Below, piece after piece: positions 16,478 to 25,872 of a stretch of 64,000 nucleotides of DNA. Within the stretch, counting starts at the first letter, position 1, and each line of letters starts with the position of its first letter. A program made the translations under genes and the position numbers. Under the pieces are notes generated by a model that saw only the letters and a list, made by a program, of their open reading frames with translations, was not told where the DNA came from and searched no databases. This DNA comes from Candidatus Leucobacter sulfamidivorax (GTDB lineage: Bacteria; Actinomycetota; Actinomycetes; Actinomycetales; Microbacteriaceae), in NCBI GenBank assembly GCA_016771945.1, contig QZLF01000001.1, forward strand, positions 310,001 to 374,000, read 5' to 3'.

Positions 16478-17782
16478 GTGCGTGGTGGATCCATGGAGTG
16501 GATGTCGAGGCTTCGTCCCCGGACGCCGATCACCGTGGACACGAGCGCGCTGTCCGAGGACGGCCTGTGGATCTACGAGCGCTTCGGCGTCGACGGCCTC
16601 GGCTGGAGCATCGAGACCTCCGAGGAGGCCATGGGCACGATCTTTGCCTCGATGCCCGCGCTCGCCGCCGAGGCGACGCTGCCGCACGTCTTCATGCGCG
16701 GGATGCGGGCCGAGGTGCTCCGCGAGATGCGGCTCGCCGCGGGCGACGACATCGGCCCGCTCACCGACGAGGCCGCGGACGTCGCCCGCGACTTCGTGCG
16801 CCGCGGTCTGGGCCTCGCGATGCTGCTCGAGAGCATCAGGATCGGCGGCGCGGTGTCGGCGGGCGCCTTCATCAAGGGCGCGAACGAGCTCATCGAGGCC
16901 CCGGAGGAGCGGGCGGACGAGACGCAGCGGCTCTCGGAGCTCTTCTTCGGGACGCTGGAGGAGTTCTCCCTCGTGATGAGCGAGGTCTACGCGATCGAGC
17001 GGGCGCGGTGGCGGGCCTCGCAGTCGGCGGAGCGGCTCGGGATCGTCAACTCGCTGCTGTCCGGGCGCCCCGTCGCCCCACGGTCGATCGACGAGGTGCT
17101 GCAGTACGACCCCGGCGCGCGCCACGTCGCGCTCGTCGCCTGGACCGAGTCCACCAGCTTCGACGACGCGGAGAAGCTGGTGAGGGCCGCCTCGGACGAG
17201 CTGCGGTCGCTGGGCGCGACGAGCACGATCGTGCTGTCGGTCGGCATCGGCACCGCCTGGGGATGGGGCGCGGTGCCGGATCGCCCCCTGGCGGCCTCCC
17301 CGCCGCCGTCGGCCTCGCCGTCGACCCCGCCGCCGGGGGTCTTCGTCGCGGTCAGCCAGGCGCACGTCGGCGAGGCCGGGTTCCGCCGGGCCCATCGCGA
17401 GGCGAAGAGCGTCGAGCACCTGCTGCGGCTCGCGGTCCCGGAGACGCCGCGCGTCCTCCGGCACGCCGACGTCGAGCTCGCCACGCTCCTCGCCGCGGAC
17501 CTCGAGAACGCCCAGCACTTCGTCCGGCGCCAGCTCGGCCGGCTGGCGGTCGACGACGACCGGATGGAGAACCTCCGGACCACCCTCTGGCTCTATCTCG
17601 AGAACGAGCGCAGCGTGGCCGCGGTCGCGAGCCTGCAGTTCGTCGCGCGGAACACGGTGACCTACCGCGTCAAGCAGGCCGAGCAGCTCATCGGCCGACG
17701 CATCGACGACGTGCGGCTGAACCTGCAGTCGGCGCTGCTGCTGACGCGGATCCTCGGCGATCGGGTGCTGATCCGCCCGTGA
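16478..17782 (+). CDS. PucR-family transcriptional regulator
   Basis: About 434 residues; GTG 16478, ATG 16493 and ATG 16502 are all possible starts with weak ribosome sites. The C-terminal PucR helix-turn-helix is clear (ERSVAAVASLQFVARNTVTY, then RVKQAEQLIGR). The middle region is a GGDEF-like sensory domain with a Pro/Ser-rich insertion near residue 275 (SPPPSASPSTPPP). PucR proteins regulate purine, amino acid and catabolic genes. It lies directly upstream of, and in line with, the APC permease and divergent from the hydrolase, either of which it may control. Confidence 0.85.
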   Translation: MRGGSMEWMSRLRPRTPITVDTSALSEDGLWIYERFGVDGLGWSIETSEEAMGTIFASMPALAAEATLPHVFMRGMRAEVLREMRLAAGDDIGPLTDEAADVARDFVRRGLGLAMLLESIRIGGAVSAGAFIKGANELIEAPEERADETQRLSELFFGTLEEFSLVMSEVYAIERARWRASQSAERLGIVNSLLSGRPVAPRSIDEVLQYDPGARHVALVAWTESTSFDDAEKLVRAASDELRSLGATSTIVLSVGIGTAWGWGAVPDRPLAASPPPSASPSTPPPGVFVAVSQAHVGEAGFRRAHREAKSVEHLLRLAVPETPRVLRHADVELATLLAADLENAQHFVRRQLGRLAVDDDRMENLRTTLWLYLENERSVAAVASLQFVARNTVTYRVKQAEQLIGRRIDDVRLNLQSALLLTRILGDRVLIRP

Positions 17783-17960
17783 CTTGTGCTCGGGCACAGA
17801 ATCCGGCGCATCGGCCTGTGGCCAGACCAGTTCTCCGCGGACGACCCGGAGCCTAATGTCGGTGGAAACGCCGGCGGAGGTCGGCGAGCGTCCTCGCCGG
17901 CCGGCGGGAGCGCGGGAGCCCCCGACAAGGCTGTCGGGGCCGGACGCGATGGAGCGGCAG

Positions 17961-19427
17961 ATGGAATCGAGAACGGGCTACGCGGCGGTGGCGCCGCAGG
18001 ACACCGAAGAGCCGGCGGCGACGACGGGCGGACTGCGGCGGGGGAGGCTCGGCGTCATCGCGATCGTCTTCCTCGTGGTCGCCGCGGTCGCACCGCTCGG
18101 CAGCGTCATCGGCGGCTCCCCCGTCATGTTCGCGTCGGTCGGCGTCACGACGCCGATGATGTACCTCGTCGTCGGCGCGCTGTTCGCGGTCTTCAGCGTC
18201 GGCTTCGTGGCGATGAGCCGGCACGTGAAGAACGCGGCGGGGTTCGTGGCCTTCATCGCCAAGGGGCTCGGCTCCCGCTTCGGCGGAGCGCTCGCGGGTG
18301 TCGCGGTGCTCGGCTACATCGGACTGGTCTGCGGCATCTGGGCCCTCATCGGCGGGATCGCCGAGCTGACGATGGCCGGCCTGGGCCTCCAGCTGCCCGG
18401 CTGGCTGTGGTGGCTCGCGGGGCTCGTCGTCGTGACCGCCCTCTGCTACATCGGCATCGACGTGAGCCTCAAGGTGCTCGGCGTGCTGGTCGTCCTCGAG
18501 ATCGCCGTGCTGCTCTTCCTCGCCTTCTCGGTGCTGGTCCAGGGCGGGGCGACGGGGACGCTGGAGTTCGACGCCTTCGTCCCCGGCAACATCGTCCCCG
18601 CCGGTGCGGGCATCGCGATCCTCTTCGCGGTCACCTGCTACACGGGCTTCGAGGCGACCGTGGTGTTCTCCGAGGAGGCCAAGCAGCCGAGCCGCACGAT
18701 CCCCAAGGCCGCCTACATCGCGATCACCGTCATCGGCGTCTTCTACGCATTCGTCACCTGGGCAATCGCGAACGGCTGGGGCTCCGCCGAGGTGCAGGCC
18801 GCCGCGCAGGCGGACCCGATCGGCTTCGTCTACGCGGTCGCCGACATGTACGGCCCGCCGTGGCTGTCGACCGTGATCGGCATCCTCATGCTCACGAGCT
18901 CGATCGCGATGTTCATCGGCTTCCACAACCTCCTCTCGCGCTACCTGTTCTCGCTGGGGCGGTCGGGGATGCTGCCGGCGGTGTTCGCACGGACGAGCGC
19001 GAGCGGAACGCCGCGGGTCGCGGTGCTCGCCTTCTCGGGCGCGGTGCTCGTCGTGGTCGGCGGGTTCATCCTCGCGGGCGCGGACATGATGTCCGTCATC
19101 TACAGCTGGCTGACCTCGATGGGGACGGTGGCGCTCGTCGTCGTGCTGCTCATCACCTGCATCGCGATCCTCGCCTTCTTCGCGGGCAAGGGGGCGGCGC
19201 ACTCGAGGATCTGGCACACCAGGATCGCGCCTGTGCTCGCCGGGCTCGGCTTCCTCGCGGTGGGCGTCCTCGCCATCCTGAACTACGACGCCCTGCTCGG
19301 CGGCGCGGGCGACGTCGCCCGATGGCTGCTGCTGCTCATCCCGGTCGTCTTCGCCCTCGGCTGGATGCGCGCCTCTCAGCGCCGCGCCGCGGGCAAGGAG
19401 CTCGTCTTCGAGGACAGCCCGCTCTAG
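17961..19427 (+). CDS. APC-superfamily amino acid/amine permease
   Basis: A 488-residue protein with about twelve membrane segments. ATG 17961 is chosen because GGAG lies 6 bases upstream; ATG 17949 would add four residues. The APC signature near the first helix (APLGSVIGGSPVMFASVG) and helix 6 segment (TCYTGFEATVVFSEEAKQPS) are present, the latter typical of the family's FxGFE substrate site. It imports an amino acid, amine or related cation. The stop codon overlaps that of the convergent LacI gene. It probably serves the substrate sensed by PucR. Confidence 0.88.
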   Translation: MESRTGYAAVAPQDTEEPAATTGGLRRGRLGVIAIVFLVVAAVAPLGSVIGGSPVMFASVGVTTPMMYLVVGALFAVFSVGFVAMSRHVKNAAGFVAFIAKGLGSRFGGALAGVAVLGYIGLVCGIWALIGGIAELTMAGLGLQLPGWLWWLAGLVVVTALCYIGIDVSLKVLGVLVVLEIAVLLFLAFSVLVQGGATGTLEFDAFVPGNIVPAGAGIAILFAVTCYTGFEATVVFSEEAKQPSRTIPKAAYIAITVIGVFYAFVTWAIANGWGSAEVQAAAQADPIGFVYAVADMYGPPWLSTVIGILMLTSSIAMFIGFHNLLSRYLFSLGRSGMLPAVFARTSASGTPRVAVLAFSGAVLVVVGGFILAGADMMSVIYSWLTSMGTVALVVVLLITCIAILAFFAGKGAAHSRIWHTRIAPVLAGLGFLAVGVLAILNYDALLGGAGDVARWLLLLIPVVFALGWMRASQRRAAGKELVFEDSPL

Positions 19428-20539
19428 CCACCGGCCCGAGTGACCGCCTCCGCCGCGGCTGCGCCGGGGTCCCGGCTCAGCCGCCGGCGGCGGCGCGGTC
19501 GAGGAGCGCGCTGCACGAGGTAGGGGTCGAAGACCCGCCGGGGCGGGGCCGCCTCCGCGTCGCCGTCGATCCGTTGCAGCAGCAGGTCGGTCGCCGCGAA
19601 GGCGGTCTGCCGCATCGGCAGCGCGATCGTGGTGAGCGGCGGCACCAGGAAGAGGCCCGCGTCGTTGTCCCGCCAGCCGACCACCGAGATCTGATCGGGC
19701 ACCTGCAGTCGCTCGGCGCGCAGCATCCCGTAGCCGCCCATCGCCGCCTTGTCGTCGGTGAAGACGATCGCGGTGATGCCCTGCGCGCGGGAGAGCAGGG
19801 TCTCGACGGCCTGCGGGGCCGAGGCCGGGTGGCGCTCGTGGTAGTGCGCGATGAGCGGAGGCAGCTCGGTCTCCTCGGCACCGAGGCGCAGCATGGCGCG
19901 CCGGTAGGCGCGGGCGTGCAGCTCGCCCCGCGGCTGCGACAGCGGCTCGCCGACGAGCCCGATGCGGCGGTGGCCGATCCGGTGCAGATGCTCGACCGCG
20001 ATCTCGATGCCGCGCCCCTCGTCGACCACGAGATCGGAGTCGCCCTCGGGATCGAGCCCGACCCTGACCACCGGGACCGGCTCGGCGCCGCGGCCCCCGG
20101 AGGAGGCGTGGGCCTCGAGGCGGATCAGCCCGTCGATCATGCCGTCCCGGGTGAAGCGGCCGGAGGCGCGATTCGAGCCGTCCTCGCCCGCGAAGGTGAC
20201 GAGCAGGGTCAGCCCCTGCCGCGCGAGGCGCTGCTCGATCGAGGTGACGAAGGCGCTGAGCGGCTTGTCGAAGAGGCTCGCCGCATCGTGGATGCTGCGC
20301 GGGATCTCGAGGCCGACCACGTCCGAGCGCGAGGTGCGCAGTCCCCGGGCGAGCATGTTGGTGCGGTAGCCCATGCGCTCGGCGGTCTCGAGCACCCGCT
20401 CGACCGTCTGCGGGCTGATCAGCAGACGCTTCTCCGGATCGAGCGCGCGCGACACCGTCGCGCGGTCGACCCCCGCGGCCTCGGCGACATCGCGCTGGGT
20501 GACCACTCGACGCACGGATGCTCGCGCGCTATCGGCCAT
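19424..20539 (-). CDS. LacI-family transcriptional regulator
   Basis: A 371-residue regulator beginning at ATG 20539. The LacI headpiece reads VVTQRDVAEAAGVDRATVSR followed by the hinge region (QTVERVLETAERMGYRTNML). The ligand-binding domain is of the periplasmic-binding type (VFTDDKAAMGGYGMLRAERL, PDQISVVGWRDND). The C terminus ends in an Arg/Ala-rich tail longer than usual. It is divergent from the decayed binding-protein gene at 20630, which may be a remnant of its former target operon. Confidence 0.9.
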   Translation of the reverse strand: MADSARASVRRVVTQRDVAEAAGVDRATVSRALDPEKRLLISPQTVERVLETAERMGYRTNMLARGLRTSRSDVVGLEIPRSIHDAASLFDKPLSAFVTSIEQRLARQGLTLLVTFAGEDGSNRASGRFTRDGMIDGLIRLEAHASSGGRGAEPVPVVRVGLDPEGDSDLVVDEGRGIEIAVEHLHRIGHRRIGLVGEPLSQPRGELHARAYRRAMLRLGAEETELPPLIAHYHERHPASAPQAVETLLSRAQGITAIVFTDDKAAMGGYGMLRAERLQVPDQISVVGWRDNDAGLFLVPPLTTIALPMRQTAFAATDLLLQRIDGDAEAAPPRRVFDPYLVQRAPRPRRRRRLSRDPGAAAAEAVTRAGG

Positions 20540-20629
20540 GATCTCTATCGTTCCACAGATGCGCGCCGATACCCTGTTCATGGTCGCACTCGCGTGCACG
20601 CTCGGACGGGACGAATGGAAGGAGACTCG

Positions 20630-21685
20630 GTGATCATCGGAGCCTCGCTTCCCCTCACCGGGCCGCTGCAGGCCTTCGGCACGACGCTGCAGCTCGGCTA
20701 CGCCCAGGCCGTCGCCGAGGTCAACGAGGCCGGCGGCATCGTCGTCGACGGCGAGCGGCGCACGGTGGAGCTCGTGGTGCGGGACAACGCGTCGAGCGGC
20801 GAGCGCGCCGCGGAGCAGGCGCGCTCGCTCGTGCTGCAGGACGGCGCCGCGGCGCTGCTCGGCCCCGCAACCCCGCCGCTCAGCATCCCCGTCTCGTCGG
20901 TCGCCGAGCAGCTGCGCGTGCCGACCCTCATCACCATCACCCCCCTGCAGGCCTGGAAGGGCGGCAACCCCGGGGGATGGCGCTACGCCTGGGACGTCTT
21001 CTTCGACGAGCAGCAGATGACGCGGACGCAGTTCGAGGCCGCCGAGCTCTTCGAGACCAACCGCAAGGTGGCGCTCTTCACCGACACGGAGGAGGACGGG
21101 GTCGTCATGGGCGGGCTCTGGGAGGAGACCGCCCCCGAGTTCGGCTACGAGATCGCCTATCGCGCCCAGTTCCCCGTCGGCGGCACCGACTTCCGCAGTC
21201 AGGTGGCCGAGGCGCTCGCCGCCGGCGCCGAAGTGGTGGTCAGCCAGGTCACGCCGCCCGACGGGGTGGCGCTGCTCGAGGAGATGCGGGCGCAGGGCTA
21301 CGAGCCGCGGGTGCTGTTCCTCGAGAAGGCCGGCAACACCGGCGGCTACGTCGAGATGAGCGGCGGCCTCGCCGACGGCTCGCTCGCCGCCAACTGGTTC
21401 GCCGCGGGCATGGGCCTCGACCGCGAGCAGGAGTTCATCGACGCCTACGCGGCGCGGCTCGGCGGCGTCAACTCCGACCTCGGCAACGTGGTCGCGGGCT
21501 ACTCGATCGCCAGGGTGCTGCTCGAGGCGGTAGAGCGCGCCTAGACCCTCGACGCCGACGCGTGCGCGGAGATCGCCCGCACCGACGGCACCTCGCTTGG
21601 CCGCGATCCTTCGGCGACGATCACACCGCGGTGGCCCGCGGTGCAGACCCGGTGGGCCGGGGCGGATCAGCTGCTCGTGCTCTGA
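20630..21685 (+). pseudogene. Branched-chain-type ABC substrate-binding protein, decayed and without signal peptide
   Basis: The reading frame starts at GTG 20630, five bases after AAGGAG, directly with the mature-protein motif IIGASLPLTGPLQAFG; no signal peptide or lipobox precedes it. It continues through GYAQAVAEVNEAGGI, ALLGPATPPLSIP and the C-terminal lobe. At 21542-21544 an in-frame TAG interrupts it. Recognisable C-terminal sequence resumes in the same frame to TGA 21685, but a middle piece (FGDDHTAVA) lies in another frame, implying a lost base near 21612 and a gained base near 21634. LivJ-like cytosolic sensors (AmiC type) also lack signals, but the multiple lesions favour a pseudogene. 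No partner permease or ATPase genes are adjacent. Confidence 0.7.
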
Positions 21686-21891
21686 GCGGTCCGGTCGCCC
21701 GGGGCCCTGCTCTCGGCGAGCGTCTGCTCGCCCGAGCCCCAATGCGTGAGGGGCACCTCCGTCACCAGCACGCGGATCGTCGGGACCGGCGCCCCGAGCG
21801 TCCCGGCGACGGCGGCCGTGACCTCCCTGATCATCGCCCGGATCTGCTCCGGGCGTCGTCCCTCGGCGATGGACACCTGCACGATCGGCAT
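21667..21891 (-). CDS. 4-oxalocrotonate tautomerase-family protein
   Basis: A 74-residue protein beginning MPIVQVSIAEGRRPEQ; after Met removal Pro1 is the catalytic base, and the Arg near residue 12 fits the active site of the family. It isomerises 2-hydroxymuconate to 2-oxo-3-hexenedioate in the oxalocrotonate branch of meta-cleavage. It has a C-terminal extension slightly longer than the 62-residue classic enzyme. It is the last gene of the minus-strand meta operon, 21 bases after the dioxygenase gene. Confidence 0.85.
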   Translation of the reverse strand: MPIVQVSIAEGRRPEQIRAMIREVTAAVAGTLGAPVPTIRVLVTEVPLTHWGSGEQTLAESRAPGDRTAQSTSS

Positions 21892-21912
21892 GTCGAATCC
21901 CCGAGCCCCGGC

Positions 21913-22953
21913 TCAGACGCTCGCGCGCCCGCCGAGGATCATCCCCGCCTCGGTCGCGGCGTAGCGGTTCGGCGTGCGGTAGTTCGTGGGCCCGACCACC
22001 GGGGTGCCGTAGGTGTCGAACTCGGCGGGCAGCTCCGAGCCGTACCAGATGATCGCGTCGTCGATCGCGTCCTGCGCCCAGACGACCGGCTGCCAGCTCG
22101 GGTCGGTGACCTGGTAGCCGGCGGAGCCCACGAGCTCGATGCGGTTGCCGCCCGGCTCCAGCACGTAGACGAACTGCGCCTGGCTGATGGCGTGGCTCGC
22201 CATCGCCGCCTCGATCTCGAGGCCGTTGTCGGTGAGCACGTCGCAGGCGTCCATGAGGTGCTGCGTGTTGCCGTAGAGGAACGCGACGTGATGGAGCCGG
22301 CCGCCCCCGCCTACGCCGTCCTTGACGAGCGCGATGTCGTGCGAGCGGGTCATGGCGCGCAGCCAGGCGCCGCCCTCGGTGTCGTCGGAGAACAGGATGT
22401 GCTCGCTCAGCTTGAAGCCCAGCTGCTCCGCGAAGAAGCGCCGGTTCTCGGTGACGTCGCGCGACAGGAGGTTGAGGTGGTCGAGTCGGCGGATCGGCAC
22501 GCCGTTCAGGGGGCGGCGCTGCACGCGGTTGAGCACGACGCTGCGCTGTTCGGCGGGCGGCTCGTAGTAGGCGACCTCGAAGCCGATCCGCTGCACCGCC
22601 CCGTCAGGGGTCGTGAACTCGTAGGCGGGGCCCATGCCGACCTCGCCCTCGACCCAGCCTCGGCCGAGGCCGCTGCGCTCGATGGCCTCGACGCGGCGGT
22701 GCAGAGCCGGCACCGAGTTGGCGCGCCAGCCCGCGTGCCCCATGCCGGGGGTGTCCCTGTGGGTGATCTTCAGCGAGTGGCCGTACGGATCCTCGAAGCC
22801 GCGCAGGTAGACGGAGTCGCCGCTGCGCGCGGTCTCGATCATGCCGAGGAGGTCCCTGAAGAACCAGACGGTCTCGTCGACGACGGGGGAGAAGAGCTCG
22901 AACGAGGCGAGCTCGGCGATGTCGAAGACGAGCTCTTCGGCGGAAGCGTACAC
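21913..22953 (-). CDS. Extradiol (catechol 2,3-) dioxygenase, type I
   Basis: A 346-residue two-domain VOC-fold ring-cleavage enzyme. Iron(II) ligands are visible as His in RRLDHLNLLSRD, His in GRLHHVAFLYGN and Glu in GGNRIELVGSAG; the final His/Tyr acid-base region is present. The N-terminal domain lacks metal ligands, as usual. It opens a catechol next to the diol to a 2-hydroxymuconic semialdehyde. The substrate may be catechol or a substituted catechol; the neighbouring genes give a complete lower pathway apart from the semialdehyde dehydrogenase. Confidence 0.88.
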   Translation of the reverse strand: MYASAEELVFDIAELASFELFSPVVDETVWFFRDLLGMIETARSGDSVYLRGFEDPYGHSLKITHRDTPGMGHAGWRANSVPALHRRVEAIERSGLGRGWVEGEVGMGPAYEFTTPDGAVQRIGFEVAYYEPPAEQRSVVLNRVQRRPLNGVPIRRLDHLNLLSRDVTENRRFFAEQLGFKLSEHILFSDDTEGGAWLRAMTRSHDIALVKDGVGGGGRLHHVAFLYGNTQHLMDACDVLTDNGLEIEAAMASHAISQAQFVYVLEPGGNRIELVGSAGYQVTDPSWQPVVWAQDAIDDAIIWYGSELPAEFDTYGTPVVGPTNYRTPNRYAATEAGMILGGRASV

Positions 22954-22989
22954 GGGTTTCTCCTTTGAAAACCGCGGTGGTGGGTGCGG

Positions 22990-23772
22990 CTATTCCGCGG
23001 TGAGGTGCACCGAGCCGAGGTGCGTGAACTCGGCCGAGACGACCCCGCCCGCGCGCAGCGGCACCGCGTCGGTGAGTCCGCCCGTGAGCACGATGGATCC
23101 GGCCGGGATCTCCTCGCCGCGCGCGGCGAGCGCGTTCGCGGCGAGCGCGAGCGCCTCGGCGGGGTGACCCTGCACGGCGGCGCCGGTGGCGGTGTCGACG
23201 ACCTCGCCGTCGACCGAGAGCACGACCGCCTCGAGGGCGAGATCGAGCCCCTCGGGCGCGACGCCGACGCCGGCGATCGTGAAGAGGGCCGAGGACGCGT
23301 TGTCGGCTACGACATCTGGCAGCGCGAAGTCGTAGCCCTCGAAGCGGCTGTCGATGACCTCGAAGCCGCCGTAGACGCGGTCGACGGCCGCGAGCGCGGT
23401 CGCCGCCGTGACGCCGGGCCCGCGCAGCGCGTCGCGCATCACGAACACGATCTCGGGTTCGGCGCGCGGCTGGATGAGCCGATCGAGCGCCACCGGCTGA
23501 TCCGCCGGCAGCACGTAGGCGTCGCTGAGCACCGCGGTGAGCGGCGAGTCGACGCCCATCCGCTGCTGCTTCGCGCGGCTCGTGAGGCCGAGCTTCACGC
23601 CGATCACGCGCTCGCCCGCGGCGACTCGCGCCTCGATGTTCGCCCGCTGCACGGCGTAGGCCGCCTCGAGGTCGAGCCCCGCCCACTCCTCGGTGATCCG
23701 CCCCCGCGGCGTGCGAGATGCTTCGGCCTCGCGCAGCGCCTCGGCCGCGCTCGCGATGCTGTCGATGCTCAT
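22990..23772 (-). CDS. 4-oxalocrotonate decarboxylase (fumarylacetoacetase/hydratase family)
   Basis: A 260-residue enzyme starting at ATG 23772, overlapping the aldolase stop (ATGA). Motifs [31 protein letters not shown] and [11 protein letters not shown] plus [20 protein letters not shown] resemble DmpH/XylI decarboxylases more than DmpE/XylJ hydratases. It would decarboxylate 2-oxo-3-hexenedioate to 2-hydroxypentadienoate with Mg2+, in a complex with the hydratase. The metal ligands E...E (EPEIVF) are in place. A hydratase function cannot be excluded, but the second paralogue at 25873 fits that role better. Confidence 0.8.
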   Translation of the reverse strand: MSIDSIASAAEALREAEASRTPRGRITEEWAGLDLEAAYAVQRANIEARVAAGERVIGVKLGLTSRAKQQRMGVDSPLTAVLSDAYVLPADQPVALDRLIQPRAEPEIVFVMRDALRGPGVTAATALAAVDRVYGGFEVIDSRFEGYDFALPDVVADNASSALFTIAGVGVAPEGLDLALEAVVLSVDGEVVDTATGAAVQGHPAEALALAANALAARGEEIPAGSIVLTGGLTDAVPLRAGGVVSAEFTHLGSVHLTAE

Positions 23773-24860
23773 CGCGCCGCCCCCGCCGTCTCGGGCGCGT
23801 CGGCCTTCTGCGCCGCGAGTGTCAGGGCGACGTCGATGATCATGTCCTCCTGGCCGCCCACATAGCCCGCCTCGCCGACGCGCTGCAGGATCTCGTACGC
23901 CGGCACGCCGTAGCGCTCGGCCGCCCGCTGCGCGTGCAGCAGGAAGGAGTTGTAGACGCCGTAGCGGCCCTGCACGATGCCGTCGCGGTCCATCTTCGGG
24001 ATCAGCGGGATCATGGGCGCCATCACGTCCTCGGCCGCCGAGAGGATCGCGGGCAGGCTCACCCCGGTCGGCACGCCGGCCGCGTCGAGCGCCGCGACGA
24101 GCACCTCGGTCGGGGTGTTGCCGGCCCCGGCGCCGAGGGCGCGCAGGGTGCCGTCGATCCGCCGCGCCCCGGCCTCGGTGGCGACGAGCGAGTTCGCGAC
24201 GCCGACGCCGAGGTTCATGTGGCCGTGGAAGCCGACCTGCGCGTCGTCGCCGAGCTCGGCCACGAGCGCCGCGACGCGGTCGCGCGCGCCGTCGGGCAGC
24301 AGCGCGCCTGCGGAGTCGACGACGTACACCGTCTGGCACCCGGCGTCGGCCATGATGCGCGCCTGCTTCGCGAGGTTCTCAGGGGTCGTGCGATGCGAGA
24401 GCATGAGGAAGCCCGCGGTCTCGAGGCCCATGTCGCGGGCGGCGCCGAAGTGCTGGATGCTGACGTCGGCCTCGGTCGAGTGGGTCGCGACGCGGATGTA
24501 GTTCGCCCCCGCGCCCGCGGCGCGGCGCATGTCCTCGATCGTGCCGAGGCCGGGCAGCAGCAGGGCGGCGAGCTTCGCGTGCTTCACGACGCCTGCGGCC
24601 ACCTCGATGAGGCGGATGTCGCTCACGCCGCTGAAGCCGTAGTTGAAGGAGGATCCGGCGAGCCCGTCGCCGTGGGTCACCTCGATCACCGCGACTCCGG
24701 CCGCGTCGAGGGCGCCCGCGATCCTCTCGACCTGCTCCTCGGTGAACTGGTGCGCGACCGCGTGGGAGCCGTCGCGCAGGGTCGTGTCGGTGATCCTCAC
24801 CGCGTCCTTGGTCGGTTGCGCTCCGGCGGGAGCGGTGGTGTCGATGCTCTCGGTGCTCAT
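23769..24860 (-). CDS. mhpE: 4-hydroxy-2-oxovalerate aldolase
   Basis: A 363-residue DmpG/BphI-type aldolase. The N-terminal TIM-barrel motif [17 protein letters not shown] supplies the metal-binding Asp and the catalytic His/Arg region, and [15 protein letters not shown] supplies the HxH metal site. It splits 4-hydroxy-2-oxovalerate to pyruvate and acetaldehyde, which is channelled directly to the acetaldehyde dehydrogenase encoded just upstream. Starts and stops overlap by four bases with both neighbours, supporting translational coupling. Confidence 0.92.
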   Translation of the reverse strand: MSTESIDTTAPAGAQPTKDAVRITDTTLRDGSHAVAHQFTEEQVERIAGALDAAGVAVIEVTHGDGLAGSSFNYGFSGVSDIRLIEVAAGVVKHAKLAALLLPGLGTIEDMRRAAGAGANYIRVATHSTEADVSIQHFGAARDMGLETAGFLMLSHRTTPENLAKQARIMADAGCQTVYVVDSAGALLPDGARDRVAALVAELGDDAQVGFHGHMNLGVGVANSLVATEAGARRIDGTLRALGAGAGNTPTEVLVAALDAAGVPTGVSLPAILSAAEDVMAPMIPLIPKMDRDGIVQGRYGVYNSFLLHAQRAAERYGVPAYEILQRVGEAGYVGGQEDMIIDVALTLAAQKADAPETAGAAR

Positions 24861-25798
24861 GCGGCGGCCTCCTTCGCGGCGGTCTCACGGTTCGATAGGC
24901 CGCGGGCGGCGACGAGCAGCTCGGCGGTGCGGTTCGCCGCGGCGGTCATAATGTCGAGGTTGCCCGCCCACTCCGGCAGGTGGTCGCCGTTGCCGGTGAC
25001 CTCGAGGAAGACGCCGACGCGCGCCTTGCCGTTCCAGTCGGGGCGGGGATCGTCGAACTGCGGATCCGCCTTCAGCCGGTAGCCGGGCACGTACTCCTGC
25101 ACGGCCCTGACGGCGCGGTGGATCGACTCGGCGATCGCGTCGCGGTCGGCATCGGGGTCGATGGCGGCGAAGACGGTGTCGCGCATGACGAGCGGGGGCT
25201 CGACGGGGTTCAGGATGATGATGGCCTTGCCGCGATCCGCCCCGCCGACCTTCTCGATGGCGTGGGAGGTCGTCTCGGTGAACTCGTCGATGTTCGCGCG
25301 GGTGCCGGGGCCGGCCGAGCGCGACGAGATCGAGGCGATGATCTCTGCGTAGGAGACCGGGGTGACCCGGCTCACCGCGTGCACGATCGGGATCGTGGCC
25401 TGGCCGCCGCAGGTGATCATGTTGATGTTCGGCGCCTCGCGGCCCACGTCGAGGTTGACCGCGGGGCAGACGAAGGGCCCGACCGCGGCGGGGGTGAGGT
25501 CGATGGCGGTGATGCCGGCCTCCTCGTAGCGCGGGGCGTTGGCCTTGTGGGGGCCCGCCGCGGTCGCCTCGAAGACGAAGTCGGGCAGCTCGCTCTGCCG
25601 CAGCAGCCAGTCGACGCCCTCGTGCGAGGCCTCGACGCCCAGGCGGCGGGCGCGGGCCAGGCCGTCGGACTCGGGGTCGACGCCGACCATGTAGCGCACG
25701 TCGAAGACGTCGCGGCGCTTCAGCTTGATGAGCAGATCGGTGCCGATGTTGCCCGGCCCGACGATGGCGACCGTGGGGCGGCCGGATGAATCGGTCAT
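24857..25798 (-). CDS. mhpF: Acetaldehyde dehydrogenase (acylating)
   Basis: A 313-residue DmpF/BphJ-type enzyme from ATG 25798. The Rossmann motif [16 protein letters not shown] and the catalytic Cys in [16 protein letters not shown] are clear. It converts acetaldehyde, CoA and NAD+ to acetyl-CoA and forms a channelling complex with the aldolase whose start codon overlaps its stop codon. There are 74 non-coding bases between it and the frameshifted hydratase gene upstream. Confidence 0.93.
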   Translation of the reverse strand: MTDSSGRPTVAIVGPGNIGTDLLIKLKRRDVFDVRYMVGVDPESDGLARARRLGVEASHEGVDWLLRQSELPDFVFEATAAGPHKANAPRYEEAGITAIDLTPAAVGPFVCPAVNLDVGREAPNINMITCGGQATIPIVHAVSRVTPVSYAEIIASISSRSAGPGTRANIDEFTETTSHAIEKVGGADRGKAIIILNPVEPPLVMRDTVFAAIDPDADRDAIAESIHRAVRAVQEYVPGYRLKADPQFDDPRPDWNGKARVGVFLEVTGNGDHLPEWAGNLDIMTAAANRTAELLVAARGLSNRETAAKEAAA

Positions 25799-25872
25799 TG
25801 TCTCTTCCGTTTCTTGGCTGGGTGTCGAATGCGTCGTGTACGGGGCGGTCAGGGGCTCGGGCTCGGCCCGGC

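Noticed and set aside
23769-25798. Pyruvate carboxylase/homocitrate synthase-like function for the DRE-TIM barrel gene
   Set aside because: The overlapping acylating acetaldehyde dehydrogenase gene and the pathway neighbours make hydroxyoxovalerate aldolase the clear assignment.
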